32,538 nt of DNA from Nocardioides sp. (lineage in GTDB: Bacteria; Actinomycetota; Actinomycetes; Propionibacteriales; Nocardioidaceae), in NCBI RefSeq assembly GCF_030019515.1, contig NZ_JASEEQ010000022.1:1-32538 (forward strand), given 5' to 3'. Of the stretch, positions 8,328 through 16,735 are shown piece after piece. The notes beneath the pieces are model-generated. The model made no database searches. It worked only from the letters and a program-made list of their open reading frames with translations, and was not told where the DNA came from. Positions within the stretch are counted from its first letter, which is position 1, and every line of letters begins with the position of its first letter. The translations under genes and the position numbers were made by a program.

Positions 8328-9506
8328 CTACTGCATGGGCAGCGAGATGTAGCCCCGGATCGGGCCGGAGTGGAGCCTGACGGCCGCGTCGAGGTCGACG
8401 TCCCAGTCAGGACGGCGAGTCAGCAGTGTCTGGAGAGCGATGCGTGCTTCGAGGCGGGCCAAGGATGCGCCGAGGCAGAAGTGGATGCCGCGTCCGAAGG
8501 CAACCTGTCGTTCGGGGTGCCGGTTGACGTCGAAGCGGTCTGCGTGGGGAAAGGCGTGATCGTCGCGGTTGGCCGAACCGAAGAGAAGCAGCACCGTGTC
8601 ACCGGTCTGCATGCTTTCCCCGTGCAGCTCCACCGGCGCGGTGAGGGTTCGCGCGAGGCCCTGGACGGGTGAGTCGAAGCGAAGTAGTTCCTCGACCGCG
8701 GCCGGCACGAGTTCTGGGTCGTCCGCCAGCTGCTGTCGGACATCGGGGTGCTGGGCGAGCACCACGGCGCTGTTGGAGAGTAGGTTGGTGGTGGTCTCGT
8801 GCCCGGCGACGAGCAGCAGTAGGCAGAACCCGAGCAGCTCTTCTTCGCTGAGGTACTCGCCGTCGACTTCGGCCTGGACGAGTGCCGTCATGAGGTCGTC
8901 TTGAGGGTGCGCGCGTCGCTCGGCGAGGAAGGCTGTGAAGTACTCGTAGAGCGCGGCGGCGGCATCCAGCCCGGCGCCGAACTCTCCTCGGACAGGATTC
9001 GACTGGATCAGCGTGGTGGACCATGCCCGGAACTGATCACGGTCGTCACGCGGAACGCCGAGCATGTCCGCGATGACGATGGCGGGAAGCGGGCCGGCGA
9101 ACCCGGAGACGAACTCCCAATTGCCTGCCTCCGGAGTTTGGTCGAGGAGGTCCTTGACCAAGGTCTCGATGTGCGGCTCGAGCGCTGCGATGCGACGCGG
9201 GGTGAAGGCTCGACTGACGATCTGGCGCAGCTGGGTGTGCCGGGGTGGATCGCTCATGATGAGCATCGGCAGGAACAGTTCCGTCATGTCGACCCCGGGT
9301 GGGGTTGGGAAGATGCCCGACGCTGAGGAGTACGTCGCCGGGTCGGCCAGGGCGGCGGAGACGTCGTCGTACCGGCTGAGTACCCACGAGTTGGCCTCGC
9401 GCGACCAGTGGGCCGGGGAGTTGGCCCGCAGCTCTCGGTAGACGGGATAGGGGTCAGCTATCACCTCGGCGTCGAACGGGCTGTAGGTCAGTGGCTGATC
9501 GCTCAT
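8328..9506 (-). CDS. Cytochrome P450
   Basis: 392-residue soluble class I cytochrome P450 that would oxidise an unknown small molecule using an external ferredoxin and reductase. The oxygen-binding I-helix motif V-A-G-H-E-T-T-T-N, the K-helix E-x-x-R (E-E-L-L-R-F) and the heme loop F-G-R-G-I-H-F-C-L-G with axial Cys344 are all present. The size is typical of bacterial P450s. ATG 9506 is chosen because GGAG lies 8 bases upstream; the longer open frame to 9716 would add a low-quality leader. It is divergent from a TetR gene with a palindrome between them, so it is probably controlled by that regulator. No redox partner lies next to it; the ferredoxin and reductase near 20-22 kb might serve. The substrate cannot be inferred. 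Confidence 0.94.
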   Translation of the reverse strand: MSDQPLTYSPFDAEVIADPYPVYRELRANSPAHWSREANSWVLSRYDDVSAALADPATYSSASGIFPTPPGVDMTELFLPMLIMSDPPRHTQLRQIVSRAFTPRRIAALEPHIETLVKDLLDQTPEAGNWEFVSGFAGPLPAIVIADMLGVPRDDRDQFRAWSTTLIQSNPVRGEFGAGLDAAAALYEYFTAFLAERRAHPQDDLMTALVQAEVDGEYLSEEELLGFCLLLLVAGHETTTNLLSNSAVVLAQHPDVRQQLADDPELVPAAVEELLRFDSPVQGLARTLTAPVELHGESMQTGDTVLLLFGSANRDDHAFPHADRFDVNRHPERQVAFGRGIHFCLGASLARLEARIALQTLLTRRPDWDVDLDAAVRLHSGPIRGYISLPMQ

Positions 9507-9647
9507 CGAACATCTCCTTCGCGGTCGCTCCTTCATCCGCAGCCCTCGGCTGTGATCGATGTCGAGTACGGACAGTGGGCGGGGGCGACGACCGTGCCGC
9601 CCACCGACCGTCGCTCGGTGGGCCGCGTCATCTTCTGAACTCTTGGT

Positions 9648-9664
9648 TTGTACTGTGAGTACAA
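9648..9664. promoter_or_regulatory. Palindromic operator between P450 and TetR genes
   Basis: Perfect inverted repeat TTGTACT GTG AGTACAA with 7-base arms, 142 bases from the P450 start and 72 bases from the TetR start. TTGGTT (9643-9648) and TACGAT (9667-9672), 18 bases apart, form a possible plus-strand promoter enclosing it. This is the geometry of an autoregulated TetR operator, and the assignment to this TetR is inferred from position. Confidence 0.6.
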
Positions 9665-9735
9665 CATACGATGTCGCATAGGTCGAGACCCGCGACCTCA
9701 CCGAGATCGACGGCACCCGAACGGAGACGTGTGGG

Positions 9736-10362
9736 ATGAGGAAGCTTCCGGCGAAGTTGGCCAGTCAGCTCTACGGGGCGGCGGAGCTGATCGCGGAGCG
9801 CGGTCTGGACGGCACCAAGATCGAAGACATCGCCGAAGCCACGGGCATCCCCAAGGCCACGATCTACTACCACCTCGACGGCAAGAATGCCGTGCTGGAG
9901 TTTCTCCTCGGCGACCTGTTGGACATGATCGCCGGAGCCGTCGGTGTTGCGGTCACGAGTGAGGAGAACGCGCGGACCCGACTCGAGGCGGCTGTGCTGG
10001 CGCAGCTGGGCGTGATGCTCGAGCACCCGTCCTTGTGCCGGGCACTGGTCGGCGACCTCGGACGCGCGACCCGGCTGCCCGAGTTGGCGGCGGCACTGCG
10101 GACTGCCTTCTACGAACCGATCGAGCAACTATTGGCTGACGGTGTCTCCGACGGGTCCCTGCGCCAGGTCGCCGACCCGGCAGCCGTGGCCTTGAGCGTC
10201 TTCGGTGCCATCACCGTCGCTGGCCTCAGCGCGGCCGTCGAGGGGCCCTCCGCCGACCCGTCCGCCGACGCAGCACGGTTCTCCGCCGCGATCACCGAGC
10301 TGGTCCTCGACGGTCTCGCGACACCTGGCAGTCGCGACCAGCGGCGGGGTGACCCGCTGTGA
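9736..10362 (+). CDS. TetR-family transcriptional regulator
   Basis: 208-residue TetR-type repressor. The N-terminal helix-turn-helix is T-K-I-E-D-I-A-E-A-T-G-I-P-K-A-T-I-Y-Y-H-L (about residues 26-46), followed by an all-helical ligand and dimer domain. ATG 9736 has GGAG 9 bases upstream. It is divergent from the P450 gene across a 229-base region holding a 17-base palindrome, and its stop overlaps the GTG start of the following thioesterase gene by four bases (GTGA), so the two are translationally coupled. It probably represses itself, the thioesterase and the P450 until an unknown ligand binds. Confidence 0.92.
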   Translation: MRKLPAKLASQLYGAAELIAERGLDGTKIEDIAEATGIPKATIYYHLDGKNAVLEFLLGDLLDMIAGAVGVAVTSEENARTRLEAAVLAQLGVMLEHPSLCRALVGDLGRATRLPELAAALRTAFYEPIEQLLADGVSDGSLRQVADPAAVALSVFGAITVAGLSAAVEGPSADPSADAARFSAAITELVLDGLATPGSRDQRRGDPL

Positions 10363-10847
10363 GCAGCATGGAGGAGCTCCTCGCCAGCTGGAACGAGAAG
10401 TTCCGGCTGCACGCTGATGGTGCTCAACTTCCCCCGCACCACACCCTCTGCCTCGCCTGTGGACCCGACAACCCGCACGGCCACCACCTCACCGTCAATC
10501 GTCGAGGAGAGGAGGTGCACGCGACCCACGTCTTCGATGAACGTCACGTGGGCGCACCCGGGATCGCCCACGGCGGTGCCGTAGCAACCGTTTTCGACGA
10601 CCTCTTCGGGTTCCTGCTCTACCTCACGGGCGGTCCTGCGGTGACCCGGAAGCTCGAGGTGCTCTACGACTCACCGGTCATCCTCGGCACTACCTACGAC
10701 CTCGCCGCCAGGGTCACCCGCACAGAAGGGCGCAAACTCTTCATGGAAGCCGACATGAAGCAGCTCGGAGGGTCACGTGTCGCCTCCGCCTCGGCCCTCT
10801 TCCTTTCTGTGGACGTGACCCACTTCAACCAGGGCTTGCCAATCTGA
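10359..10847 (+). CDS. PaaI-like hotdog-fold thioesterase
   Basis: 162-residue hotdog-fold protein likely to hydrolyse an acyl-CoA. The segment C-L-A-C-G-P-D-N-P-H-G (31-41) is the N-terminal motif of many actinobacterial PaaI-type proteins. H71-G-G-A-V-A-T-V-F-D-D81 forms the start of the hotdog helix with its acidic catalytic position. The GTG start at 10359 overlaps the TetR stop by four bases. Co-transcription with a TetR and divergence from a P450 suggest a small catabolic or detoxifying module in which the P450 product reaches the CoA level. The substrate is unknown. Confidence 0.85.
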   Translation: MSSMEELLASWNEKFRLHADGAQLPPHHTLCLACGPDNPHGHHLTVNRRGEEVHATHVFDERHVGAPGIAHGGAVATVFDDLFGFLLYLTGGPAVTRKLEVLYDSPVILGTTYDLAARVTRTEGRKLFMEADMKQLGGSRVASASALFLSVDVTHFNQGLPI

Positions 10848-10855
10848 CGCAGACA

Positions 10856-10877
10856 GTCCGGCGCCGTTCTTCCGGAC
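10856..10877 (+). terminator. Weak hairpin after thioesterase gene
   Basis: GTCCGG and CCGGAC arms (6 bp) enclose a 10-base loop, 8 bases after the stop codon. There is no T-run, so it is at best a weak or factor-dependent terminator. Confidence 0.35.
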
Positions 10878-11180
10878 CAGAGGGTTCCGAGCCGCGCTCG
10901 TGGGGGCCGCTCGATCCCGCCGCGCAAGTGCACCTTCTGGGCGCCACGCACCAACAACGTCAGCTCCTGCTCGATTGTCTCCACCGAGACCAGCTCGCCC
11001 TCCGCTTTTTGTTGCATGTAGCACCCATACCGCTAGCCGAGGGGGAATCCTGCTCTGTCTCTTGCGCCATAGCCGGGGACGCCTGCGCAGGCGCCGCGAC
11101 CCACGGGTGGCGGTGGGCAGGCTGCAAGCCGACGCGGGTCGAAGATAGGGCCGAGTGTCCGCGGGCAGACGGACGCCGTG
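10878..11180. other. Convergent intergenic region
   Basis: 303 bases between the converging thioesterase and TetR genes. I see no gene, repeat or clear structure beyond the weak hairpin at its left edge. Confidence 0.4.
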
Positions 11181-11825
11181 TCAGGAGATGTTGCCGACCA
11201 GGTAGCGCTGCAACGTAGGAGCAAACGCGGCCACCAGCTCGTCTTGGCTTGCCGAGGTCAGATCTTCGAGTCCGACGACGTGGCGAGCCACGGCAATGCC
11301 CAGGATCTGCGACATGACGAGCACGGCGCGCAATGGTGCCTGCCCGGCTCCGAGCTGGGACACGATCGGTTCCAGCACCCCCGTCGTGAACTTGTCCCGA
11401 ATCATGCGGGCAGTGTCGGCTTCGACCCCGGCGGTGCGGATGATTGCGAGGATACGCTGCCGCCGGCCTGCTTCATCGAGGGCTTCGATCAGGCACCTGG
11501 CTAGGCGCTCGCCGACGTCCCTGGAGTCGCCGTCGAGGAGCTGAGCCCTCAACGCGGCCGAATCGAAAGAGAGGACGGTCACCTCGTCGAAGAGCTCCCG
11601 TTTCGAGCCGAAGAAGTATGCCACCAGGGCGGCATCGACGCCTGCCTGTGCCGCGATTGACCTCATGGTCACGCGGTCGTAGCCGCCGGCGGCGAACTGC
11701 TCGCGAGCGGCCCGAGCTATCTGCTCGCGTGTCACGCTGTGCCCCGGTCGGCGTCCTGAACCTCCCGGGCTGAGCCTGGGCGTTGCCGTCCCGGGGGTCT
11801 TTGTTCGGCCAGAAGGTTGCTCCAT
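11181..11825 (-). CDS. TetR-family transcriptional regulator
   Basis: 214-residue TetR regulator with a basic, low-complexity leader of about 30 residues before the DNA-binding domain. The helix-turn-helix is V-T-M-R-S-I-A-A-Q-A-G-V-D-A-A-L-V-A-Y-F-F (about 52-72). The C-terminal half resembles the TetR_C domain with a conserved F-x-P-x-L-Q-R-Y-L end, often seen in actinobacterial regulators. ATG 11825 is chosen with GGAG 10 bases upstream; a TTG at 11831 is also in frame. It is divergent from a small membrane-protein gene 212 bases away. The target is unknown. Confidence 0.9.
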   Translation of the reverse strand: MEQPSGRTKTPGTATPRLSPGGSGRRPGHSVTREQIARAAREQFAAGGYDRVTMRSIAAQAGVDAALVAYFFGSKRELFDEVTVLSFDSAALRAQLLDGDSRDVGERLARCLIEALDEAGRRQRILAIIRTAGVEADTARMIRDKFTTGVLEPIVSQLGAGQAPLRAVLVMSQILGIAVARHVVGLEDLTSASQDELVAAFAPTLQRYLVGNIS

Positions 11826-12037
11826 ACACAACTCACTCCGTGCTCAGTGTGGATGCTGGCGTCGCCTCTCCGTCCCGGGGATCGCCGGCGGAGCCGAATC
11901 GACGCTGACAAGGCTCGATAGCGCGCTTCCCGAATCTACCCTGTTCCTCCTATGTATTTCGGCGTACCGTGGGCTGTGCCACTGTGGCTGGGGTGATCGT
12001 GAGGCCCGGCTCGCCGCTAGGGGTGGAGGTGAACGAA

Positions 12038-12373
12038 GTGAGGTACGGAGATCCGTACGGGCCGGCATGGCAACAGCTGGGAAGCGCGTTGTGGGATGCG
12101 TTGGCAGTCGTGTTGTGGACGCTGGTGGCTGGCAGCATCGCGTTCGGCTCATGCTGGTTCATGGGCCAGTTCATGTACACCGCGTGGGTTCGCGAGCATC
12201 CGCCTCCGCGCCTCCGGTTCGTTGCCGAACGCAAGCTGCGCAGGGATATCGCCCGAGGGCTGGGCGACCTCGAGGAGTACCTGCGCGAACGCGGTCCAGC
12301 CTGCCCCCACGATGTTCCTTCTCGTCCCGCGCGGTTTCGCACGTGGAGGCGCCCAGGCGCGCCCCGGCGGTAA
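12038..12373 (+). CDS. Small hypothetical membrane protein
   Basis: 111-residue protein from GTG 12038, which has GGAGG 8 bases upstream; that site decides the start over upstream in-frame codons. Residues about 15-48 are strongly hydrophobic, rich in Leu, Val, Trp and Phe, and form one long or two short membrane segments. They are followed by an amphipathic, charged helix (R-K-L-R-R-D-I-A-R-G-L-G-D-L-E-E-Y-L) and a basic tail. No family recognised. It is divergent from the TetR gene ending at 11181 and may be its target, which is only positional inference. Confidence 0.58.
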   Translation: MRYGDPYGPAWQQLGSALWDALAVVLWTLVAGSIAFGSCWFMGQFMYTAWVREHPPPRLRFVAERKLRRDIARGLGDLEEYLRERGPACPHDVPSRPARFRTWRRPGAPRR

Positions 12374-12695
12374 GCCAACCTCCATCGCGCCGGACGCCCT
12401 CGGTCAGCCGTTCGCTAACTCATCGCTGATGGGCGGGCCCAGACACCCCGTCCGGGGGCCCGGCGATGGCGGCCACCAAGCAACTCCATCAACCCCAGCA
12501 GCGACGTTGAGCGCTTTCCGCGCAGCGAGCTGGCACTAACGGAGCTGCGCTTGTGTGACTCGCGGAGCGGTCCAGGCTGACTGTCGAGCCAAAGGGCCGA
12601 TGGCCGCCCACGTTCAGAGAGGCTGGCAGACGCCGTAGGTCTGGGGCGGCTCCTGAAACATCGCCCGACGTTCGACTCTGGAAGCTTCGCCTACT
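12374..12695. other. Convergent intergenic region
   Basis: 322 bases between the small membrane protein and the MMPL gene 3' end. Nothing recognisable. Confidence 0.4.
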
Positions 12696-15035
12696 TCAGT
12701 TGCGGACCTCGAGGTGTTGACGACCCGGAGCCTCAGCCTCCTCGTTGAGCATCGTGAGCAGTTTGTCCCCCTCGATGTCGAGGTCTGGCAGCACGCGGTC
12801 GAGCCAGCGGGGCAGCCACCATGCTCGCTCGTTGAAGACGGCCATGAGCGCCGGGACGAGCGTCAGCCGGACGACGAAGGCGTCGATAAGGATGCCAGCG
12901 GCGAGGGCAAAGCCGATCTGCTTGATCATGATGTCGTGGCTGAAGATGAAGCCGGAGAAGACCGCGACCATGATGATGGCGGCTGCGACGACGACCCGGC
13001 TGGCTTGGTCGAACCCGTGGACGACGCTCTGCCGTGCTCCCTCACCGTGGATGTGTGCCTCGCGCATTGAGGAGACCAGGAAGACCTCGTAGTCCATGGC
13101 CAGTCCATAGAGGATGCCGGTGACGATGATCGGCATGAAACTCATCAGCGGCCCCCCGGTGTCGAACCCGAAGAGGCTGCTGAGCCAGCCCCACTGGAAG
13201 ACGGCAGTGGTGGCGCCGAAGGTGGCCAGGATGCTGAGCAGGAAGCCGGCTGTGGCCTTGATCGGGACGACTACCGAGCGGAAGACCAGCATCAGGATCA
13301 GCACGGAAAGCGCGATGATGATGCCGAGGTAGAGCGGAAGGACGTCGGCGAGCTTGTCGGACATGTCGATGCCGATGGCGGTGAACCCAGTTACGCCCAA
13401 CTGTACCTCATTGTCGCCGGCGATCGCGTTGTCGGGCTCGCGCAGCGAAGTCACCAGGTCGCTGGTGACCTCGTCGCTCGGGCCGGAAGTGGGGATGACG
13501 CTGAACACGGCCAGGTCGCCGGCTTCGTTGACGCCGACCGGGGCGGCCAGCACGATGTCGTCTCGGTCCTGGAGGTCGGCGATCAGTTTCGCGGTCAGCT
13601 CGGGTGTGACGCGGCCGGCGGTGCCGGTGGGTTCTGCGGTGACGAGTAGGGGACCGTTGAATCCCTCGCCGAAGCCTTGCGAGACTGCCTCGTAGCTCTG
13701 CCGGGCGGCGGTGTCCTGGTTCGCGGTGGCCCCGGTGGGGATGCCCAGGTTCATGCTGGCGGCGGGGATCGCCATCACGCCCAGGATGGCGACCACACCC
13801 ACTATGACGGGCCACCGGAACCTGATCACGCCTTTGACCCAGTGGTCGGCGACACTGTGTGATTCCTCCTTGACCTTGGCGCGGCGTTGGGCTCGGGCCT
13901 TGTCCGAGCAGATCCGCTCACCGACCAGCCCTAGCAGTGCGGGCAGCAGGGTCAGCGCGATGAGGACGGCCAGGGCCACCGTGGACGCCGCGACCAGGGC
14001 CATCGTGGAGAGCATGGCGATGCCGATCACGGTCAGTGCGGTCAGTGCGATGAGGACGGTCACGCCGGCGAAGAAGACGGCACTGCCCGCGGTGCCGACT
14101 GCTCTGCCGGCCGCCTCCTGCGCGGTGAGTCCGCGGTCGAGGATGAGCCGTCGCTGCCGGTTGACGACGAACAGCGCGTAATCGATGCCGACGGCGAGGC
14201 CCACCATGAGACCGAGCACTGGGGTGGCGGAGTTCATCTCGACGGCCGTCGAGAGCGCGTACGCTCCGCCGACGCCGATGCCGACCCCGACCAGCGCGGT
14301 GACCAGGGGAAGGCCGGCCGCGATCAGCGAGCCCAGGGTGAGCACCAGCACCAGGGCGGCGACGGCGAGACCGATCACCTCGCCGATGCCGACCGGGATC
14401 TCGATGGCCTTGAGCGAGTCGCTCGGGAGCACGGTGATCCCGGTCCCGTGCTCCGCGCGCTCCACCACCTCGACCACCGAGGTGACGTCATCGTCGGTCA
14501 AGGAGGTCGAGGCGACCGTGAACTGGAATTGGAACAGCGCGACCTGACCGTCGGAGGACACCAGCACGCCGGGCACAGGTGCTCCGTCCACCAGCAGCGG
14601 CTGGTAGGGAGGCGTCTGCCCCTGCGCCGATCCCGTCGGGGGAGTGCCCGGTGCATTCTCCTCGGGAGTGCCTGGAGCGCCTTGATCAGCCGCACCCGGA
14701 GCAAGGTCGAGGGGGTTTACGACCTTGTCGAGGTCATAGACGTCGTTGACGGTGTTGGTGATCACCGAAAGGCGGTCCGCGGTGTCGAGTCGTTCACCCT
14801 CCGGGACGGTGAAGACGACGCTGGCCTGACCTCCCGAGGCTGCAGGCAGCTCATCGGCTACGCGGTCGAGCACGGTCTGTGCCTCGGTGCCCTCGATCTT
14901 CATCTCGGAGCTGACACTGACCCCGTTGATAGCGACCGCACCGACGACCACGGCGAGGACCGCGAGCCAGCCCGAGATGAACAGCCACGGCTTGCCGAAG
15001 GCGGTTCGTCCGAGCCGGTACAGGAAGGTGGACAT
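12696..15035 (-). CDS. MMPL/RND-family transporter
   Basis: 779-residue RND-superfamily exporter of the MMPL type in the cytoplasmic membrane. There is one N-terminal membrane segment (about 15-38), an extracytoplasmic loop with a Gly/Pro-rich insert near 110-145, five segments (about 220-370), a second loop, then a final cluster of segments (about 570-740). Both conserved Asp-Tyr pairs of the proton pathway are present: G-L-A-V-G-I-D-Y-A-L-F-V and G-L-A-M-D-Y-E-V-F-L-V. Two tandem MMPL halves are complete. ATG 15035 has AAGGAG 10 bases upstream. It follows a TetR gene by 31 bases on the same strand and is probably repressed by it. The cargo could be lipids, drugs or lipid-like metabolites; MmpL homologues in mycobacteria export lipids. 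Confidence 0.94.
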   Translation of the reverse strand: MSTFLYRLGRTAFGKPWLFISGWLAVLAVVVGAVAINGVSVSSEMKIEGTEAQTVLDRVADELPAASGGQASVVFTVPEGERLDTADRLSVITNTVNDVYDLDKVVNPLDLAPGAADQGAPGTPEENAPGTPPTGSAQGQTPPYQPLLVDGAPVPGVLVSSDGQVALFQFQFTVASTSLTDDDVTSVVEVVERAEHGTGITVLPSDSLKAIEIPVGIGEVIGLAVAALVLVLTLGSLIAAGLPLVTALVGVGIGVGGAYALSTAVEMNSATPVLGLMVGLAVGIDYALFVVNRQRRLILDRGLTAQEAAGRAVGTAGSAVFFAGVTVLIALTALTVIGIAMLSTMALVAASTVALAVLIALTLLPALLGLVGERICSDKARAQRRAKVKEESHSVADHWVKGVIRFRWPVIVGVVAILGVMAIPAASMNLGIPTGATANQDTAARQSYEAVSQGFGEGFNGPLLVTAEPTGTAGRVTPELTAKLIADLQDRDDIVLAAPVGVNEAGDLAVFSVIPTSGPSDEVTSDLVTSLREPDNAIAGDNEVQLGVTGFTAIGIDMSDKLADVLPLYLGIIIALSVLILMLVFRSVVVPIKATAGFLLSILATFGATTAVFQWGWLSSLFGFDTGGPLMSFMPIIVTGILYGLAMDYEVFLVSSMREAHIHGEGARQSVVHGFDQASRVVVAAAIIMVAVFSGFIFSHDIMIKQIGFALAAGILIDAFVVRLTLVPALMAVFNERAWWLPRWLDRVLPDLDIEGDKLLTMLNEEAEAPGRQHLEVRN

Positions 15036-15066
15036 GGGTCTGGTGCTCCTTGAGGGCGAGGGGGTT

Positions 15067-15669
15067 CTAGAGGCCGTTGCGTAGGTAGTCGAAGGTCAGG
15101 TCGAGAAACGAGCTGTAGTCCATCGCGGCGGAGCTGAGGTCGCTCTCGCCGCTGAGGTGGACGTCGAGGGTGCCCTCCAGGGCGGCCATCACGGCGCCGT
15201 ACACCGCGCCGAACAGCAGCGGCACATAGATCGAGGGGTACCGGTCCCCGGCCACCGACCCCAAGAGCTCCTGGGCGGTATGACGCATGCGCTGCTGAAC
15301 ACCCAGGACGTAGGGCTCCAGGGTCGGGTACTGCCGCGCCATCGTCATCAGCTCGCGCATCGTCAGCAACGTGTCTTCGGTGAACTGCTCCCTCATGACG
15401 GCCAGCAGGGCATCGAGCAAGGGCAGGTCTGCGGGGAGGCTGGTCAGGATCTCGCTGACGTCGTCGACCCGGCCGAACGCGACCGAAGCGACCGCCTCTT
15501 CCTTGCAGGAGAAGTGGTTCGCGAAGGTGCGTCGCGAGTAGCCCGCTCGGTCGACCACGTCCGCGGTGACGAAACCGAACAGGCCACGCTCTCGGGTGAG
15601 CTGGAACGCCGCCACGGCCAGCGTCTGTCCCGTCGCCTCTCGCTTGAGGTCACGCAGTCCACGATCCAT
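15067..15669 (-). CDS. TetR-family regulator of the MMPL operon
   Basis: 200-residue TetR regulator, first gene of a two-gene operon with the MMPL transporter (31-base gap). The helix-turn-helix is F-V-T-A-D-V-V-D-R-A-G-Y-S-R-R-T-F-A-N-H-F, followed by K-E-E-A-V and an all-helical ligand domain. ATG 15669 is preferred; a TTG at 15696 would place the start inside the operator palindromes. Those palindromes lie 21-43 bases upstream, fitting autorepression. It probably responds to a substrate of the exporter. Confidence 0.9.
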   Translation of the reverse strand: MDRGLRDLKREATGQTLAVAAFQLTRERGLFGFVTADVVDRAGYSRRTFANHFSCKEEAVASVAFGRVDDVSEILTSLPADLPLLDALLAVMREQFTEDTLLTMRELMTMARQYPTLEPYVLGVQQRMRHTAQELLGSVAGDRYPSIYVPLLFGAVYGAVMAALEGTLDVHLSGESDLSSAAMDYSSFLDLTFDYLRNGL

Positions 15670-15689
15670 GTGCGCAGTATGACCTGTCG

Positions 15690-15712
15690 TGCCCAATGGG
15701 CAACATTGCCCA
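15690..15712. promoter_or_regulatory. Overlapping palindromes upstream of the TetR-MMPL operon
   Basis: Three half-sites in alternating orientation: TGCCCA (15690-15695), one base, TGGGCAA (15697-15703), CA, TTGCCCA (15706-15712). The middle arm pairs with either neighbour, giving two overlapping inverted repeats just upstream of the TetR start and 138 bases from the MarR start. Most likely the TetR operator; either regulator could bind. Confidence 0.6.
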
Positions 15713-15849
15713 CCGAGCAGAGCCGTGGCTTCGGGGCGCCATGGACCGCAACAGTCCGACGCGCTCGGTAGCGTGGCGGCAACAGCTCGCCATCGCCCTC
15801 CGGCGCCGCGGGTGGCATTGGGTGGGCGTCCAAGGATGGGAGTGCGCGC

Positions 15850-16335
15850 ATGGGCACTGCGGGGGATGGGACGGACGCTGGACGCGTAGCGGACCTCACG
15901 CAGCTGGCTGACGGCGCGCAGTTCGCTGACGCCGTGCTGGCTCTACTGGCGGTCGCTCGGCGGACCAGGGGCCGACTGCAGCCCCTCTTCGAGGACGTCA
16001 CCGTGCCGCAGCTGGTACTGCTGGATGCTGTCCAGGCCTGCGGGCGGGAAGGCATCGTCGCAATCTCGGAGTACACGTTGCTCAGCCAACCGACCGTGAC
16101 CCAGCAGGCCGCCGCGCTAGAAGCCGCCGGGCTTCTGCGTCGCATCGCAGCCGAGAACGATCGGCGCCGGCGGGTCCTCACGCTCACCGAACGCGGTGAG
16201 GACCTCCTGGCATCTAAGCGCGGACTGGTTGCCGACCGGTTATCAGTGGCCTGGGCATCGCTCAGCGCCGAGGAGCGGTCGATCGCGGTCCCGCTGCTGC
16301 GTCATATCATTGACCTTGTCTCGGAGTTGGCCTGA
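15850..16335 (+). CDS. MarR-family transcriptional regulator
   Basis: 161-residue MarR-type winged-helix regulator. The recognition region I-S-E-Y-T-L-L-S-Q-P-T-V-T-Q-Q-A-A-A-L-E-A-A-G-L-L-R-R (about 73-99) is followed by the wing D-R-R-R-R-V-L-T-L-T-E-R-G, typical of the family. ATG 15850 has a GGGAG 10-15 bases upstream. It is divergent from the TetR-MMPL operon across 180 bases that contain the overlapping palindromes, so it may co-control the exporter. Confidence 0.88.
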   Translation: MGTAGDGTDAGRVADLTQLADGAQFADAVLALLAVARRTRGRLQPLFEDVTVPQLVLLDAVQACGREGIVAISEYTLLSQPTVTQQAAALEAAGLLRRIAAENDRRRRVLTLTERGEDLLASKRGLVADRLSVAWASLSAEERSIAVPLLRHIIDLVSELA

Positions 16336-16735
16336 CACTTGCACGCACGGACGCGGGAGGAGCCGGCGCCTGCGGCCGGCCGATCGGGACGAGCGCGCTC
16401 GGGTGGTGCGTGGCCAGCTGTTGGCACGGGCGGCGACGGCCGAGCCCATCCGACTACGACCGACGGACTGACGCGAGGGCCCGCATCTCCCCTGCGCCCC
16501 GTCGTAGGACCTGCGAGGGTCTGACCTAAGCCGCCTCCATCAGGGCGAAGTGGGGCCGCGCACGTTCGCCGGTTCGAGAAGTTGGAGACGCCTCTGTTTC
16601 GGGCACACCCACCATCGGAGATGCAGGCACGAGAGTCACCAGGAGGCCGGTGTAGCAGACAAACGTCCGAGCCAGCAGTCCCGAGCTCGGCGGTGGTGCT
16701 CGCGTGCTGGCGTTCGCTGACTTGCCTACGATTGG
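16336..16735. other. Convergent intergenic region
   Basis: 400 bases between the MarR gene and the BtrH-like gene. A minus-strand frame of 145 codons spans it (16302-16739), but its composition is Arg/Pro/Ser-rich and unlike its neighbours. I see no gene or structured RNA. Confidence 0.4.

Noticed and set aside
9507..9716. N-terminal extension of the first P450 to 9716
   Set aside because: The extra 70 residues are low-complexity, cross the operator, and the internal ATG has a good ribosome site.
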